A DNA stretch of 64,000 nucleotides from Clostridium aciditolerans (GTDB lineage: Bacteria > Bacillota > Clostridia > Clostridiales > Clostridiaceae): NCBI RefSeq assembly GCF_016316925.1, contig NZ_JAEEGB010000035.1, positions 103,063 through 167,062 on the forward strand, given 5' to 3'. This document shows, in pieces, positions 27,810-37,817 of this stretch. Each line of letters begins with the position of its first letter. The first letter of the stretch is position 1. The notes under the pieces are model-generated. The model did no database searches, had not been told where the DNA came from, and saw only the letters and a program-made list of their open reading frames with translations. Both the position numbers and the translations under genes were made by a program.

Positions 27810-27856
27810 AACCTCTTTGTGTTTGGTTTCACTACAAAACCAAACACAAAGAGGTT
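27810..27856. terminator. bidirectional terminator between convergent genes
   Basis: 20-bp perfect arms at 27810-27829 and 27837-27856 with a 7-base loop lie between the HIT gene and the minus-strand ankyrin gene. Confidence 0.85.
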
Positions 27857-27859
27857 TAT

Positions 27860-28477
27860 TTACGCGTATTTTTGTATAATGGCTTTGATTTTTTCATTCT
27901 GACAAGCTTCTAAAGGAGTTAGTCCTAAGGAATTTTTTGAATTAATATCGAAGCCAAGACTTATAAGGGCTTTTAAAAACTCTTCAAAATTTTCGTCAGG
28001 ACAGCCGATATAATCATCATGAAGAAGTGTGTTTTTATATTTGTCTCTTATATTTATATCAGCTCCATATTTTACAAGAAGATTCAGAAGCTCTACAGAA
28101 TAGTTAAAGGTGCAGTAAAATATAGGAGTCTTACCGGATATGTTGAGTCCATTAACTTCCACTCCTTTTTCTAATAGCATAGTTATTACGTCCATGCTAG
28201 GCTTACTCCGTGCACAAAGCCTATGAAGAGGAGTTTCTGAGAGACTGCCATGATGGCTGTTAATATCGGCACCGTTATTTATTAGGATTTCAATTACTTC
28301 AAAATAATTATTTTCACAATTATCAATAGCAAAAAAAAGCATCTTCTCAAGCTCTGAATTATAATTTAAATCCTTAGCGTCCTTAAAATAAGATCTTATT
28401 TCACTAAGGTTTCCTTGTTGAATGAATGTATAAATTGATTTAGGCTTTGAAGAAAATATATTACTAAATATTCCCAT
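27860..28477 (-). CDS. ankyrin repeat protein
   Basis: A 205-residue soluble protein with about four ankyrin repeats. Typical repeat cores are EVIEILINNGADINSHHG, TPLHRLCARS, LLVKYGADINIRDKYKNTLLH and LTPLEACQNEK. It is likely a protein-protein interaction module with unknown partner. A GGAGGTAAC site precedes the ATG on the minus strand. Confidence 0.85.
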   Translation of the reverse strand: MGIFSNIFSSKPKSIYTFIQQGNLSEIRSYFKDAKDLNYNSELEKMLFFAIDNCENNYFEVIEILINNGADINSHHGSLSETPLHRLCARSKPSMDVITMLLEKGVEVNGLNISGKTPIFYCTFNYSVELLNLLVKYGADINIRDKYKNTLLHDDYIGCPDENFEEFLKALISLGFDINSKNSLGLTPLEACQNEKIKAIIQKYA

Positions 28478-28932
28478 GATAGTTACCTCCGGTTAATTAC
28501 ACATTTTATCATACTGAGATAGTAAATACTTAAAGCATTTATGCAAAGTTTTTACATTATAAATGGATTTCATCTATTTATAATAATATCCTATACCAGC
28601 ACCTATGACTAGTGTTAAAACAATGATTACAATGAAATTTTAGATTGAAAGCTAATTAGAATTACCTGACAACGAGTAATAGGGATGGCAGAGGTAATCC
28701 TGATATAGCCGATGATAAAATTATCAGGCTCATTGCTAAAACTGAGAATTTGTACTAAACATGATAAAATAATAAATGTTATTGAACTATAAAGAAAAAA
28801 GTCATAAAAAATACTTTAATAGATATAGCCAAGGAATCTATGAAAATTAAAAGTACTGATTGATAAAAATAAGTTATAATTAAGTAAAATACTACCTGTC
28901 ATAGGAGCTAAAGGACAAAAAGGAGGTATATT
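28478..28932. other. intergenic region with gene relics, left edge of the defence island
   Basis: The plus strand at 28704-28740 repeats 37764-37800 with one mismatch and encodes IADDKIIRLIAK, a DUF3990-like tail, ending with a stop near 28759. On the minus strand, around 28585-28650, is a short hydrophobic tail (LTLVIGAGIGYYYK then stop) with no start. Both are debris. An unclear promoter with TATAAT at 28875-28880 precedes the jetD gene. Confidence 0.55.
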
Positions 28933-29946
28933 ATGAAAAATTTAAGAAACATCAGCAAGAAATTTGTAGAATTAGATGAAATAGAAAAAATATATAAAAC
29001 TGAAACCTATGAGGAATTATGTAACATAGTTAACAACTTACTAAAAGAAAAAAAGATTTTACCAGTAAAAAGCAGTGGAGGAAATGGTAAAAAGCCAACT
29101 CTATATAAAAGGTATAGGTTACTAAGTGATAGTGTTGATAACAATAATCTTCTTGATGAGATAGATTATAAGCTTTCAACTAAGTTAAGTATTGAATATT
29201 ATAAAAATCATTTAGATAAGTATGAAGAACACAGAGAATACGTCCTTAAGCTAAGTGATTTTTTTGATAATAATCAAGAATTATTGAGTTCACCTGTTTC
29301 TATGAATGAAAGGTCTTTTCAAATATGGGGAAGAGAGAAGTTTCTACAAAAGGAAGGTGGAAAAACTATTGTAAAAAATTTAGGATTAGAATTAGATGAG
29401 CTAAATTATTATGATACCTCTGAACCTTTAGCATATTATTCAAAATCAAAAGAGATACCTCAGAAGGTGTTGATTTTAGAAAATAAGGATACGTATTATA
29501 CTATGAGAAGGCATTTAATAGCTGGAGGAGAAACTATATTAGGTGAAAATATTAGCACTTTAATATATGGTGGAGGAAAAAATATTAAAAAGGCTTTTAA
29601 TGATTATAAAATATCAGTTGAAGATTATGTATCAGATAGTAAAAATACCATATTATACTTTGGTGATTTAGATTATGAGGGAATAGTTATATACGAAGGC
29701 TTGTTTGAGCTATTTAGTAAAGAATATAATATGGCTCCATTTATAAATGGATATAAAAAAATGATTGATAAGGCAAAAAGTGAATCAATTTGTTTACCTA
29801 AAACTAAAGAAGGACAAAATAAAAATATCAATGAAATATTCTTAAGAGAATTTAATAACAATTATAGAGTTGAAATAGAGAAGATATTGCAAGAAGGTTT
29901 TTATATACCACAAGAGATAGTGAATATTACAGATTTAAGCATATGA
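28933..29946 (+). CDS. jetD: Wadjet protein JetD (topoisomerase VI-like Toprim nuclease)
   Basis: A 337-residue protein with a C-terminal Toprim-like nuclease domain. ILENKDTYYTMRR gives the conserved Glu and YFGDLDYEG (D245, D247, E249) gives the metal-binding acidic cluster; the N-terminal half contains winged-helix-like segments. In Wadjet, JetD cuts circular DNA such as plasmids that the SMC complex JetABC has extruded. The ATG follows AAAAGGAGG. Here jetD comes first, 73 bp before jetA, whereas other Wadjet operons usually place it last. Confidence 0.85.
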   Translation: MKNLRNISKKFVELDEIEKIYKTETYEELCNIVNNLLKEKKILPVKSSGGNGKKPTLYKRYRLLSDSVDNNNLLDEIDYKLSTKLSIEYYKNHLDKYEEHREYVLKLSDFFDNNQELLSSPVSMNERSFQIWGREKFLQKEGGKTIVKNLGLELDELNYYDTSEPLAYYSKSKEIPQKVLILENKDTYYTMRRHLIAGGETILGENISTLIYGGGKNIKKAFNDYKISVEDYVSDSKNTILYFGDLDYEGIVIYEGLFELFSKEYNMAPFINGYKKMIDKAKSESICLPKTKEGQNKNINEIFLREFNNNYRVEIEKILQEGFYIPQEIVNITDLSI

Positions 29947-30019
29947 AAAGAAATAAGAGACAAAATAGGCGAGAATACTGGTCTATTATTTATTTGATTA
30001 TGCCTTATAGGAGGAAAAA

Positions 30020-31645
30020 ATGGATTTTGGCTTTTTAGATGTGCAGCATATTAGAATGAAAAAAATAGGTGCTTATGCTTTACTTTTTAGAAATAGCATA
30101 GCTAAGGGTACCTGGAAAAAGTATGGTTTTGAAGAGGGGTATGAACAGGATAATTTAATATTTGCAGTATTACTTTATATAATGGAACAATCCTTGAAAG
30201 AGGACATATGCACTATTGATCATATAGGGACATTTATTGATGAAGTAAACAATCTTCATTTTAAAAAGGGAATTACATATGAAGAGTGCAAGGAGTTAGG
30301 TGAGTTTATAGTTAATACAATTCTCTGTGATGAAGGTAAGGCTATGTATTTTAAAGCTTATAATTTTAAATTAGGAGAGTATAACGATATAAATATAAGC
30401 TTTATTAAAAACAAAATGGAATATATTGAAGGTGTAAGAAGGGTATCATACTCGTTAACTGATGATGGATACTCACTTCTTTTATCTACTTTAGAAATAG
30501 AAGAAAATTTAAAAATGACTATTCATGAAATAGTGTTTAAAATGCATTTAGAAAAAGCATCTTATGATAAGGCAGTAGACGATATTAAAAATATATTTAA
30601 TATGCTTAGAATAAGAGTTCAAAGCATGGAAGATGCCATAAGAAAGATTAAGGAAAATCCGCTAGCATATTCTACTGAGGACTACAAATCTATGATGGAA
30701 GGAAATTTAGAGCTTCTTAATGAGACTAAAAAGAAGTTTATTATTCATAGAGAAATGGTGAAGGAAAAAATTGATGACTTTATTGAACATGATATACATA
30801 TAAAGGAATTGAACAAAGAAGAAAAAGAAAATCTCAATAATTTGAAGATAATAGAGCAATATTTAAGCAGAACTATTGATGAAGATCAAAGAGTTTTAAG
30901 AAAGCATTTTGATTTAAAAGAGGTCTATGGAAAAGAACTTGAAAACATTTCTAAAATGTCATTGATTGAAAGATTTAATTTTAGGACTGAAGTTTATGAA
31001 AAAGTATTGGACAATCCAAACAAATTAGAAGATATTGATATATTTTTAAGGCCATTATTCAAAATGATGCCAAAAAAATTTTATAACATAAATAAAGCTT
31101 TAGAGTATCAAAAGACAATTAGAAAAAATGAAATAGAAGAAGATGAAGAAATTACTTTTGATGAAAAAGAGTTTATTGAAGCTGAAAATAAGAAAAAATT
31201 AGAAAAGCTAGAGAAGTATAAAGGTGTAATACAAATAATATTAGAGCTTGCAATTCAAAGAGAAAGCATTTCTTTAGGTGTTATTAATTCACTAATTAAA
31301 GAAAGTGAAGTATTGTTAAATACATTAATTCCAACGGTAGAGATATTTAGAGAGGTAATTATTGAAATGCTTAAGAATAAAAGCATAGACATAGCTGAAA
31401 TAAGAAACGAGCGAAAAAATTCTGTTGAAACTGGAGAAATAGAATTTCAACTCAATAAAAGCATTTTAGAAATTATAGATGAAAACAGAAGCTTTAAGAA
31501 TATAGCAAAGATAAATATTGAAAAGCTTTTAAATAATGAGGATATTAAATTGGAAGGTCTGCGTAATGAAAATGGAGATATAAAAAACTTCATATGTTCG
31601 GATATTTCCTTTGAGATTATAAAAGCAGGAGGACAAAGATTATAA
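30020..31645 (+). CDS. jetA: Wadjet protein JetA (DUF5716 family, kleisin-like)
   Basis: A 541-residue largely helical protein. Its start (MDFGFLDVQHIRMKKIGAYA...) and position match the DUF5716 JetA family of Wadjet; JetA is the kleisin-like bridge of the SMC complex. Long charged helices in the middle (about 180-330) suggest coiled coil. The TAGGAGGAAAAA site is strong. Its stop overlaps the jetB start (TAATG), so the two are coupled. Confidence 0.82.
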   Translation: MDFGFLDVQHIRMKKIGAYALLFRNSIAKGTWKKYGFEEGYEQDNLIFAVLLYIMEQSLKEDICTIDHIGTFIDEVNNLHFKKGITYEECKELGEFIVNTILCDEGKAMYFKAYNFKLGEYNDINISFIKNKMEYIEGVRRVSYSLTDDGYSLLLSTLEIEENLKMTIHEIVFKMHLEKASYDKAVDDIKNIFNMLRIRVQSMEDAIRKIKENPLAYSTEDYKSMMEGNLELLNETKKKFIIHREMVKEKIDDFIEHDIHIKELNKEEKENLNNLKIIEQYLSRTIDEDQRVLRKHFDLKEVYGKELENISKMSLIERFNFRTEVYEKVLDNPNKLEDIDIFLRPLFKMMPKKFYNINKALEYQKTIRKNEIEEDEEITFDEKEFIEAENKKKLEKLEKYKGVIQIILELAIQRESISLGVINSLIKESEVLLNTLIPTVEIFREVIIEMLKNKSIDIAEIRNERKNSVETGEIEFQLNKSILEIIDENRSFKNIAKINIEKLLNNEDIKLEGLRNENGDIKNFICSDISFEIIKAGGQRL

Positions 31646-32361
31646 TGCCATATACAACTGAAGAAATTAAGATCAGCAATAAAATATTTTATTACATATT
31701 AAAACATGGTGAGTTAAAAGAGGAAGCAGGGGAGCTTTATAAAGCTTATTCAGAAAATGAAAATATAACTGAACTAGTTAAAGAACTTGGGGAAGCTTCA
31801 GAATGTTACGTTAAAAAGTACGGGGGAGTAGTATACCTTATACCAAAGGAAGATAATGATTTTTTAGGATATTCAAAAGGTGAGCTTAAGAAAATATTAT
31901 GTAAGTCTTCAGCAAATGATAAGGATTATTATCTATCTCAATTTGTAATATTAACTCTTTTGGTTGAATTTTATAGTTCACAGGGAATTACAAGTAATTC
32001 AAGAGAGTATATGAAGGTTGGAGAATTTTTAAATATTATTACTGATAGACTAAACGATGGGGTTAACAGGACAGCTAACAATATAGGCAGTGAAGAAAGT
32101 GGAATAGCCTTTGAAAATATACTTGAGAGATTTGAAGCCTTAAAAAGCAGTGACAAGAAAAGCACCTCTAAGACAACAAAGGAAGGCTTTATAAATACAA
32201 TTTTAGATTTTTTAGATAGCCAGGGACTAATTTATTATATAAAAAGCGATGATATGATTAAAACCACTAAAAAGCTTGATAGCTTTATGGATTGGAATCT
32301 TTTAAATAAAAATAATTATAATAGAGTATTAAAAGCTTTAGGAGAAGAGATAAATGAGTAA
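31645..32361 (+). CDS. jetB: Wadjet protein JetB (DUF6063 family, KITE-like)
   Basis: A 238-residue protein between jetA and jetC. Placement, size and acidic, helical winged-helix-like character match the DUF6063 JetB, the KITE subunit that binds the kleisin. The ATG overlaps the jetA stop and the stop overlaps the jetC ATG by 8 bases, the tight coupling expected for a stoichiometric complex. Confidence 0.8.
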   Translation: MPYTTEEIKISNKIFYYILKHGELKEEAGELYKAYSENENITELVKELGEASECYVKKYGGVVYLIPKEDNDFLGYSKGELKKILCKSSANDKDYYLSQFVILTLLVEFYSSQGITSNSREYMKVGEFLNIITDRLNDGVNRTANNIGSEESGIAFENILERFEALKSSDKKSTSKTTKEGFINTILDFLDSQGLIYYIKSDDMIKTTKKLDSFMDWNLLNKNNYNRVLKALGEEINE

Positions 32362-35300
32362 GATAAACAAAATAAGGTTTGTTAATTTAAACTATAATAA
32401 CAATACCATGAAGATAGATGATGAGAGTTTTTATTTAGATGGTGAAAATACCATGCTGAACTTAAGAAATGGTGGAGGCAAATCTGTACTTGTACAAATG
32501 GTCATGGCTCCCTTTGTTAATAGAAGGTATAGAAATATAAAGGACAGAACCTTCGAAAGCTATTTCACATCTCCTATACCTACATATATATTAATAGAAT
32601 GGAAACTAGATGATGCTGCAGGTTATCTATTAACTGGTATGATGGTTAGAAAAAAAGAAGTTTCATCTGATGAAAACTCAAAGGAAAAATTAGATATTAT
32701 TAACTTTGTTCACGAGTATAAAGAGAAAAATGAATATGATATCAATAGTATTCCTGTAATTGAAGAAAAAGATGATAGAAAAATAATAAAAAGCTATGCA
32801 AATGCTAAAAATCTCTTTGAGAATTTGAAAAAAAATAGAGATTTGAAATTTAATTATTATGATATGAATAATTCTTTAACGACAAAGAATTATTTTAGTA
32901 AGTTAGAGGAATATAAGATTAATCATAGAGAATGGGAAACTATAATTAAACAGGTAAATATTAAGGAATCAGGTTTATCAGAACTTTTTACAAAAGCTAA
33001 GGATAGCAGTGGACTGGTTAGGGAGTGGTTTCTACCAGCTATTGAAAATAAACTAAAAAGTGATGAGGACAGAATTGAAAATTATAGAGAACTAATAGAC
33101 AGGTATATTAAGCAATATAGAGCTAACAAAGCTAATATTGATAAAAAGGCAAAGATGGAGCTTTTTAATGAGTTATCTAAGAATATAATAAGCTCTTGTG
33201 ATGAATTTATAGATACTACTCTAAAGAGGGAAGCTCTAAAAAATAAAATAGCAAATGTAATAGCTTATTTAAGAGAAAATCTTCAGGATAAAGAAAAAGA
33301 AGAGCTTCTACTTGAAGAGTTAATAAATACTCTTAATGATAAAATAACAGAGTTAAATTATGAAAAAGAATCCATTAAAATTTATGAAAAACAAGATGAA
33401 ATAATTAGTTTACAAGATACTATTAAGACACAAATGGAATTAGTAAAAGAAAGCGAATTAAGAAAAAACAGCTTAATAAGAAAAGGTAATATCATAGAGT
33501 GTGCAAAGATACATAGGGAGTATCAAAATACTTCAAAAGAACTTCAACAGTATGAAACCGAATTAAGGATATTAAACAAAAAGAATGAGGACAATGCCCC
33601 ACGCATTAATAACTTAGGCTTTACTATAAAAGGAATCTTACAAAAAGAATTAGAGTCTATAAAGGAGCAAAAAGAAAATAAGCTTGCTTCAAAGAAAAAT
33701 TTAGATAAGGAAAAAGAGAATATAAAAAAATCCTTAGAAGCTAATAGAAATGATATTAGTGATTTAAACCAGAAGCAAGGAAGTTTAAACTCTGAAATTT
33801 CATATTTTGATAAGGTGGAGCAAAAATTTAATAGCAGGTATGCTTTGGATTTGTTTAGAAATATTTCAGGATATTTTGATAATGAAAGATTACTTGTTAT
33901 TGATAAGGAAATTAACAATGAGGGACTTACGCTAGAAAAAGAAAGAAAAAATATTGGGGAAAACATATTAAGTAGTGAAGAACTATTAAAAAGTAAAGAA
34001 AGCGATAAAATAAAGAACTTAGGAAGTATTTCCGATGTTAAAAATAAATTAAGCAATAAAAAATCAGAGCTTCAAAAGGATGATGAAGAAATAGAAAAAA
34101 GAAAAGAAATAATTAAATATATTGATTTTGATGAAAGTAAGGTTTTTGATTCTGAAGAGATAATTAATGCTTTTAATAGAAAGATAAATCTATTAAAAGA
34201 TGACGAAATGAAGCTTACAAAAAGCTTTGACAATATATCTTATGAATTAGAAAAGCTTAAAACTGGTAAAATTTTAGATTTACCTAAGGAAGTTGAAGTA
34301 AAGCTTAGAGAAAAGGATATTAATATAACTTATGGTATGGAGTGGCTTAAGAAGAATGGGTATTCATTTGAGAAAAATGAAAAGCTTGTAAAGAACAATC
34401 CCTTTATTCCATATTCATTAATTATGGATTCTAAAGAAATAGAGACTTTAGAAAAAGAATCTTTAGATATATTCACCTCCTGTCCTATATCAATAATTAA
34501 TAGAAAAGACCTTGAAAATAGCTTGGAAAGTTCAAAACAGGACATTGTAGATTTGAATGGAGTTAGATTCTTTATATCCTTTAATAATAAGCTATTAAAT
34601 GAAAGTGAGCTTTTAAAATTAATAAAGGATAAAGAACTAGAATTAGAGGAAATACAAAAAAAGATAAATGCTAGGAAAGAAAATATTGGATTTTATGATG
34701 AAAAAAGAAATTATATAAAATATTCCTCTCTGACACTTAAAAACTATGAAACTTTAAAAGAAGAAATTGAATTACTTAGCAGTGAAGATTTAAGATTAAG
34801 AGCAATAGAAATTGATTTGGAAAAAGAGATTGTAAGCATTAAAGAAAAGATCACAAACTATGAGAGAAAGGCACAAGCATTAGATAAAGATATACAAAAC
34901 AATATTAATAAAGCTAAAGAATTTAAAGAATTAAAAGAAGACTATGAAAAGTATAAAAAGAATAAAAGCGCTTTAGAAAGAGTATTAGAAAGATTAACTA
35001 TAATAAATAATCAAATAGACAAAGATGAAAAAAGAACTAGTGGAATAGAGAACGAAATAATAGAGTGTGCTGATGCAATTAGGTTTTATAACTCTAAGGA
35101 AGGGGATTTGTTAAAGAAACTGGCAGTTTTTAATATTTATAAATCTGGAGAGGTAATAGAAAAGGATAAGGAAGACTTAGTATCTGAATATGATGCTCTT
35201 ACAAAGGATATTACAAGTTCAGAAAAGGAACTGAGAAAGAAAATAGAAGAACTTTCTAAAAAGTTTGGTGAGGTTGAAGATGAACTTAATTTGAAAGCTG

Positions 35301-36739
35301 ATAAATATGAAATAAAAGAAGCTGAATATATTAATGAAGCTTACGATATGCATAAGGAGCTTGAATTCAAGGATGAACTTGATAAAGAAAGGCAGAATTA
35401 TAATTATCTAAAGGATAAGTATATTGAGTTTGATAAGAGTTTAGAAGTTGCAAAAAGTAAATTAGAAGATTTGTATAATAAACTTAAAGAAAAATTTAAT
35501 AAGGAGGAGCCAAAGGATAAGGAGTTATTAATTTCTAAAAATTTCAAAGAAGAGATAGAAAAAATAAAAATAGAAATTAAAGAAGCTACTAACAACAAGA
35601 AAAAGGTAAGTGTTATAAAAACAAGGATTGATTATAACTTAACTAGTTTAAATGAGTTTAATGATTTTAATATTAAAGAGGAAGTTGATATAGCCTTAGA
35701 TTTTAATGAATTAGATGAGGTTATTGGAAAATTAAAAAGAGATTTAAATAATATTAAGACACAAGAAACTACAAGAGAAAAAAATCTTACAAATTTAGTT
35801 GTAGATATTGAGATAAAAGATGAGTTTAAACAGGAAGCTTTGTTTAAAGAGCCAATTCAAACACTTAAGAGCTTAATAAGTAATCCAATAGAATTTAAGG
35901 AGCAGCTAAAGCTTATAATAAGTTCTTATGAGCTTATTATGGAAAAATTAATGGCAGACATTGAACTAATTGAAAAAGAAGAAGGTAAGATATTAGAAAG
36001 TCTATTAGAGTATATTAAAGATGTTCATGAAAATATTGAGAAGATAGATGATAATTCATCGATAACAATAGGAACAAAAAGGTTAAAGATGCTGAATATA
36101 AGTGTTTCTGATTGGGAAGAAAATAAAGAGCTTTATAAGGTTAGATTAAAGGATTATATTGAACAAGTGAGAAATCAAAGTTTAGAAGCATTAGAGAAAA
36201 ATGAAGATATAGAAGACATTATCAGCAATAAAATCAACATAAATAAGTTATATGATGAAGTGGCTGGAATTGGAAGTGTAAATATTAAACTTTATAAAAT
36301 AGAAGAAGATAAACAAAGACAGATTACCTGGGATGAAGTTTCAAAAAATTCAGGGGGAGAGGGCTTTTTATCTGCATTTGTAATACTATCAAGCTTATTA
36401 TCTTATATGAGAAAAGATGAAAGTGACATATTTAGCAGAAAAGAAAGCGGAAAGGTGCTAATAATGGATAATCCTTTTGCCCAAACAAGTTCAGCACACC
36501 TTTTAAAACCATTAATAGATATTGCTAAAAAGAGTAATACACAACTTATATGTTTAACAGGACTAGGTGGGGATTCAATATACAATAGATTCGATAACAT
36601 TTATGTTTTAAATCTTATATCATCTAAGCTTAAGAGTGGTGTTAAATATTTGAAGGGTGAACATACAAAAGGTGAGGATGAAAAGGAAGTAATTGTAGCA
36701 TCGAGGTTTAAGATAGAGGAACAAATTAAATTGTTTTAA
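32354..36739 (+). CDS. jetC: Wadjet protein JetC (SMC-like ATPase)
   Basis: A 1461-residue SMC/MukB-like ATPase. Walker A is near the N-terminus (NLRNGGGKSV, K43 S44), followed by long coiled-coil arms with a hinge-like region around the middle. The C-terminal head has the signature NSGGEGFLSAF and Walker B KVLIMDNPFAQT. With JetA and JetB it would extrude DNA loops and detect small circles, handing them to JetD. It looks complete. The system should limit plasmid entry. Confidence 0.88.
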   Translation: MSKINKIRFVNLNYNNNTMKIDDESFYLDGENTMLNLRNGGGKSVLVQMVMAPFVNRRYRNIKDRTFESYFTSPIPTYILIEWKLDDAAGYLLTGMMVRKKEVSSDENSKEKLDIINFVHEYKEKNEYDINSIPVIEEKDDRKIIKSYANAKNLFENLKKNRDLKFNYYDMNNSLTTKNYFSKLEEYKINHREWETIIKQVNIKESGLSELFTKAKDSSGLVREWFLPAIENKLKSDEDRIENYRELIDRYIKQYRANKANIDKKAKMELFNELSKNIISSCDEFIDTTLKREALKNKIANVIAYLRENLQDKEKEELLLEELINTLNDKITELNYEKESIKIYEKQDEIISLQDTIKTQMELVKESELRKNSLIRKGNIIECAKIHREYQNTSKELQQYETELRILNKKNEDNAPRINNLGFTIKGILQKELESIKEQKENKLASKKNLDKEKENIKKSLEANRNDISDLNQKQGSLNSEISYFDKVEQKFNSRYALDLFRNISGYFDNERLLVIDKEINNEGLTLEKERKNIGENILSSEELLKSKESDKIKNLGSISDVKNKLSNKKSELQKDDEEIEKRKEIIKYIDFDESKVFDSEEIINAFNRKINLLKDDEMKLTKSFDNISYELEKLKTGKILDLPKEVEVKLREKDINITYGMEWLKKNGYSFEKNEKLVKNNPFIPYSLIMDSKEIETLEKESLDIFTSCPISIINRKDLENSLESSKQDIVDLNGVRFFISFNNKLLNESELLKLIKDKELELEEIQKKINARKENIGFYDEKRNYIKYSSLTLKNYETLKEEIELLSSEDLRLRAIEIDLEKEIVSIKEKITNYERKAQALDKDIQNNINKAKEFKELKEDYEKYKKNKSALERVLERLTIINNQIDKDEKRTSGIENEIIECADAIRFYNSKEGDLLKKLAVFNIYKSGEVIEKDKEDLVSEYDALTKDITSSEKELRKKIEELSKKFGEVEDELNLKADKYEIKEAEYINEAYDMHKELEFKDELDKERQNYNYLKDKYIEFDKSLEVAKSKLEDLYNKLKEKFNKEEPKDKELLISKNFKEEIEKIKIEIKEATNNKKKVSVIKTRIDYNLTSLNEFNDFNIKEEVDIALDFNELDEVIGKLKRDLNNIKTQETTREKNLTNLVVDIEIKDEFKQEALFKEPIQTLKSLISNPIEFKEQLKLIISSYELIMEKLMADIELIEKEEGKILESLLEYIKDVHENIEKIDDNSSITIGTKRLKMLNISVSDWEENKELYKVRLKDYIEQVRNQSLEALEKNEDIEDIISNKININKLYDEVAGIGSVNIKLYKIEEDKQRQITWDEVSKNSGGEGFLSAFVILSSLLSYMRKDESDIFSRKESGKVLIMDNPFAQTSSAHLLKPLIDIAKKSNTQLICLTGLGGDSIYNRFDNIYVLNLISSKLKSGVKYLKGEHTKGEDEKEVIVASRFKIEEQIKLF

Positions 36740-36894
36740 ACCATAGATGAGCAAGAAATGTATGAACAGATTAGATATGAAGACATTTGTAGGAAGAGTT
36801 AACTAGTATATTGTTAAGAAATCCTAATTTGGATATAATTAAACTAAAAAAGTGGTTGATAAAGTCTAGACAAAATAGTGGGAGATGATACTGT

Positions 36895-37251
36895 ATGAAT
36901 AATGAGGTTAGTTATTGCTTAGATAAAAGTTTAAGATTAGATATAATTAAAGTTAAAAATGTAATCTTTAGTCAACTGAATAATCCTCAAATATTTCTCT
37001 TTGGTTCAATAGCAAAGGGTTGTTATTCTAAATACAGTGATATAGATATATTGATATTAATTGATTCAAATAAATCTGTAAAGGAATTAAGATTACTGAA
37101 ACATAGTATAGAAGATGCTATAGAAGATGTTGATGTTTATAGAAAAGTGGATATTAAGTTGTATAACAAAAATAGATATAATGAGTTATGCAAAGAACCA
37201 GGTTTTGAAAAAAGTATATTGGAAAATTTGGTGGATATAAGGAGTTGGTAG
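36895..37251 (+). CDS. mntA: MNT nucleotidyltransferase, antitoxin-type
   Basis: A 118-residue minimal nucleotidyltransferase. The core FGSIAKGCYSKYSDIDILI gives G37-S38 and D49-x-D51, the metal-binding pattern of MNT proteins. In MntA-HepT pairs this enzyme AMPylates the HEPN toxin and inactivates it. The HEPN gene follows by 1 bp. It lies directly after Wadjet, in line with a defence-island location. Confidence 0.88.
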   Translation: MNNEVSYCLDKSLRLDIIKVKNVIFSQLNNPQIFLFGSIAKGCYSKYSDIDILILIDSNKSVKELRLLKHSIEDAIEDVDVYRKVDIKLYNKNRYNELCKEPGFEKSILENLVDIRSW

Positions 37252-37252
37252 T

Positions 37253-37636
37253 ATGGTAAAGCGTGATATGTTCTATTTTGAAGACATTGATGAAAAATTT
37301 ATAGAAACAACTAAGAACTGTGAAGGGTTAGAGGATGGTATTCTTGTACACTGTCAGCAATGTATAGAAAAAAATCTAAAAGGTATTATATTAAAAAAAT
37401 ATGGTATGGCAAGCAGAGAGCATAATTTAGTTAAGCTATTAGAAATTTTATATCTAGCTGACTATCCACAGTTAAAAAAGTATAAAGGATTATGCAGAGA
37501 ATTGAAAGATTTTTATTTTAGTAGAAGATATGCATCGGATGACTATGAGTTTTTAACAAATGACGAATATAAGGAGTATTTAAATAACTTTTATGATTTG
37601 TTAAATGAACTGAAAGAAATAAGAGAAAACTTGTAA
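37253..37636 (+). CDS. hepT: HEPN domain protein, toxin-type
   Basis: A 127-residue helical HEPN protein. The segments ILVHCQQCIEKNLKGIIL and REHNLVKLL match the family. I do not see a clear R-x4-6-H RNase motif; DFYFSRRYASDDYEF takes its usual place, so this copy may belong to the non-RNase HEPN subgroup. Pairing with the MNT protein (1-bp gap) supports a toxin-antitoxin or abortive-infection module. Confidence 0.82.
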   Translation: MVKRDMFYFEDIDEKFIETTKNCEGLEDGILVHCQQCIEKNLKGIILKKYGMASREHNLVKLLEILYLADYPQLKKYKGLCRELKDFYFSRRYASDDYEFLTNDEYKEYLNNFYDLLNELKEIRENL

Positions 37637-37649
37637 TTCTTCTTCATCA

Positions 37650-37817
37650 AACTAAATAAAACTTTTTCAAGGGATGCTTTAGATTTTAGAAGAGGTTTTT
37701 ATGTAACAAGAATTGAAGAACAGGCAGTAATATTTATTCAAACTACGATATGATTATAGGCGGTATAGCTGATGATAAAATTATCAGGCTCATTGCTAAA
37801 AAGAGTGATGATAGTGA
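37650..37817 (+). pseudogene. relic of a DUF3990 gene, interrupted by the IS3 element
   Basis: One frame reads DALDFRRGFYVTRIEEQAVIFIQ and then breaks; another reads MIIGGIADDKIIRLIAKKSDDS. These match the front (DFGRGFYVT) and tail (IIGxIADDK) of DUF3990 proteins, ADP-ribosyltransferase-like. The middle is deleted. The IS element begins at 37818, and its continuation resumes at 38980. Confidence 0.6.

Noticed and set aside
33544..34056. Long minus-strand frames inside jetC
   Set aside because: They are Leu/Ser/Phe-rich shadows of Lys/Glu-rich coiled coil with no start signals.
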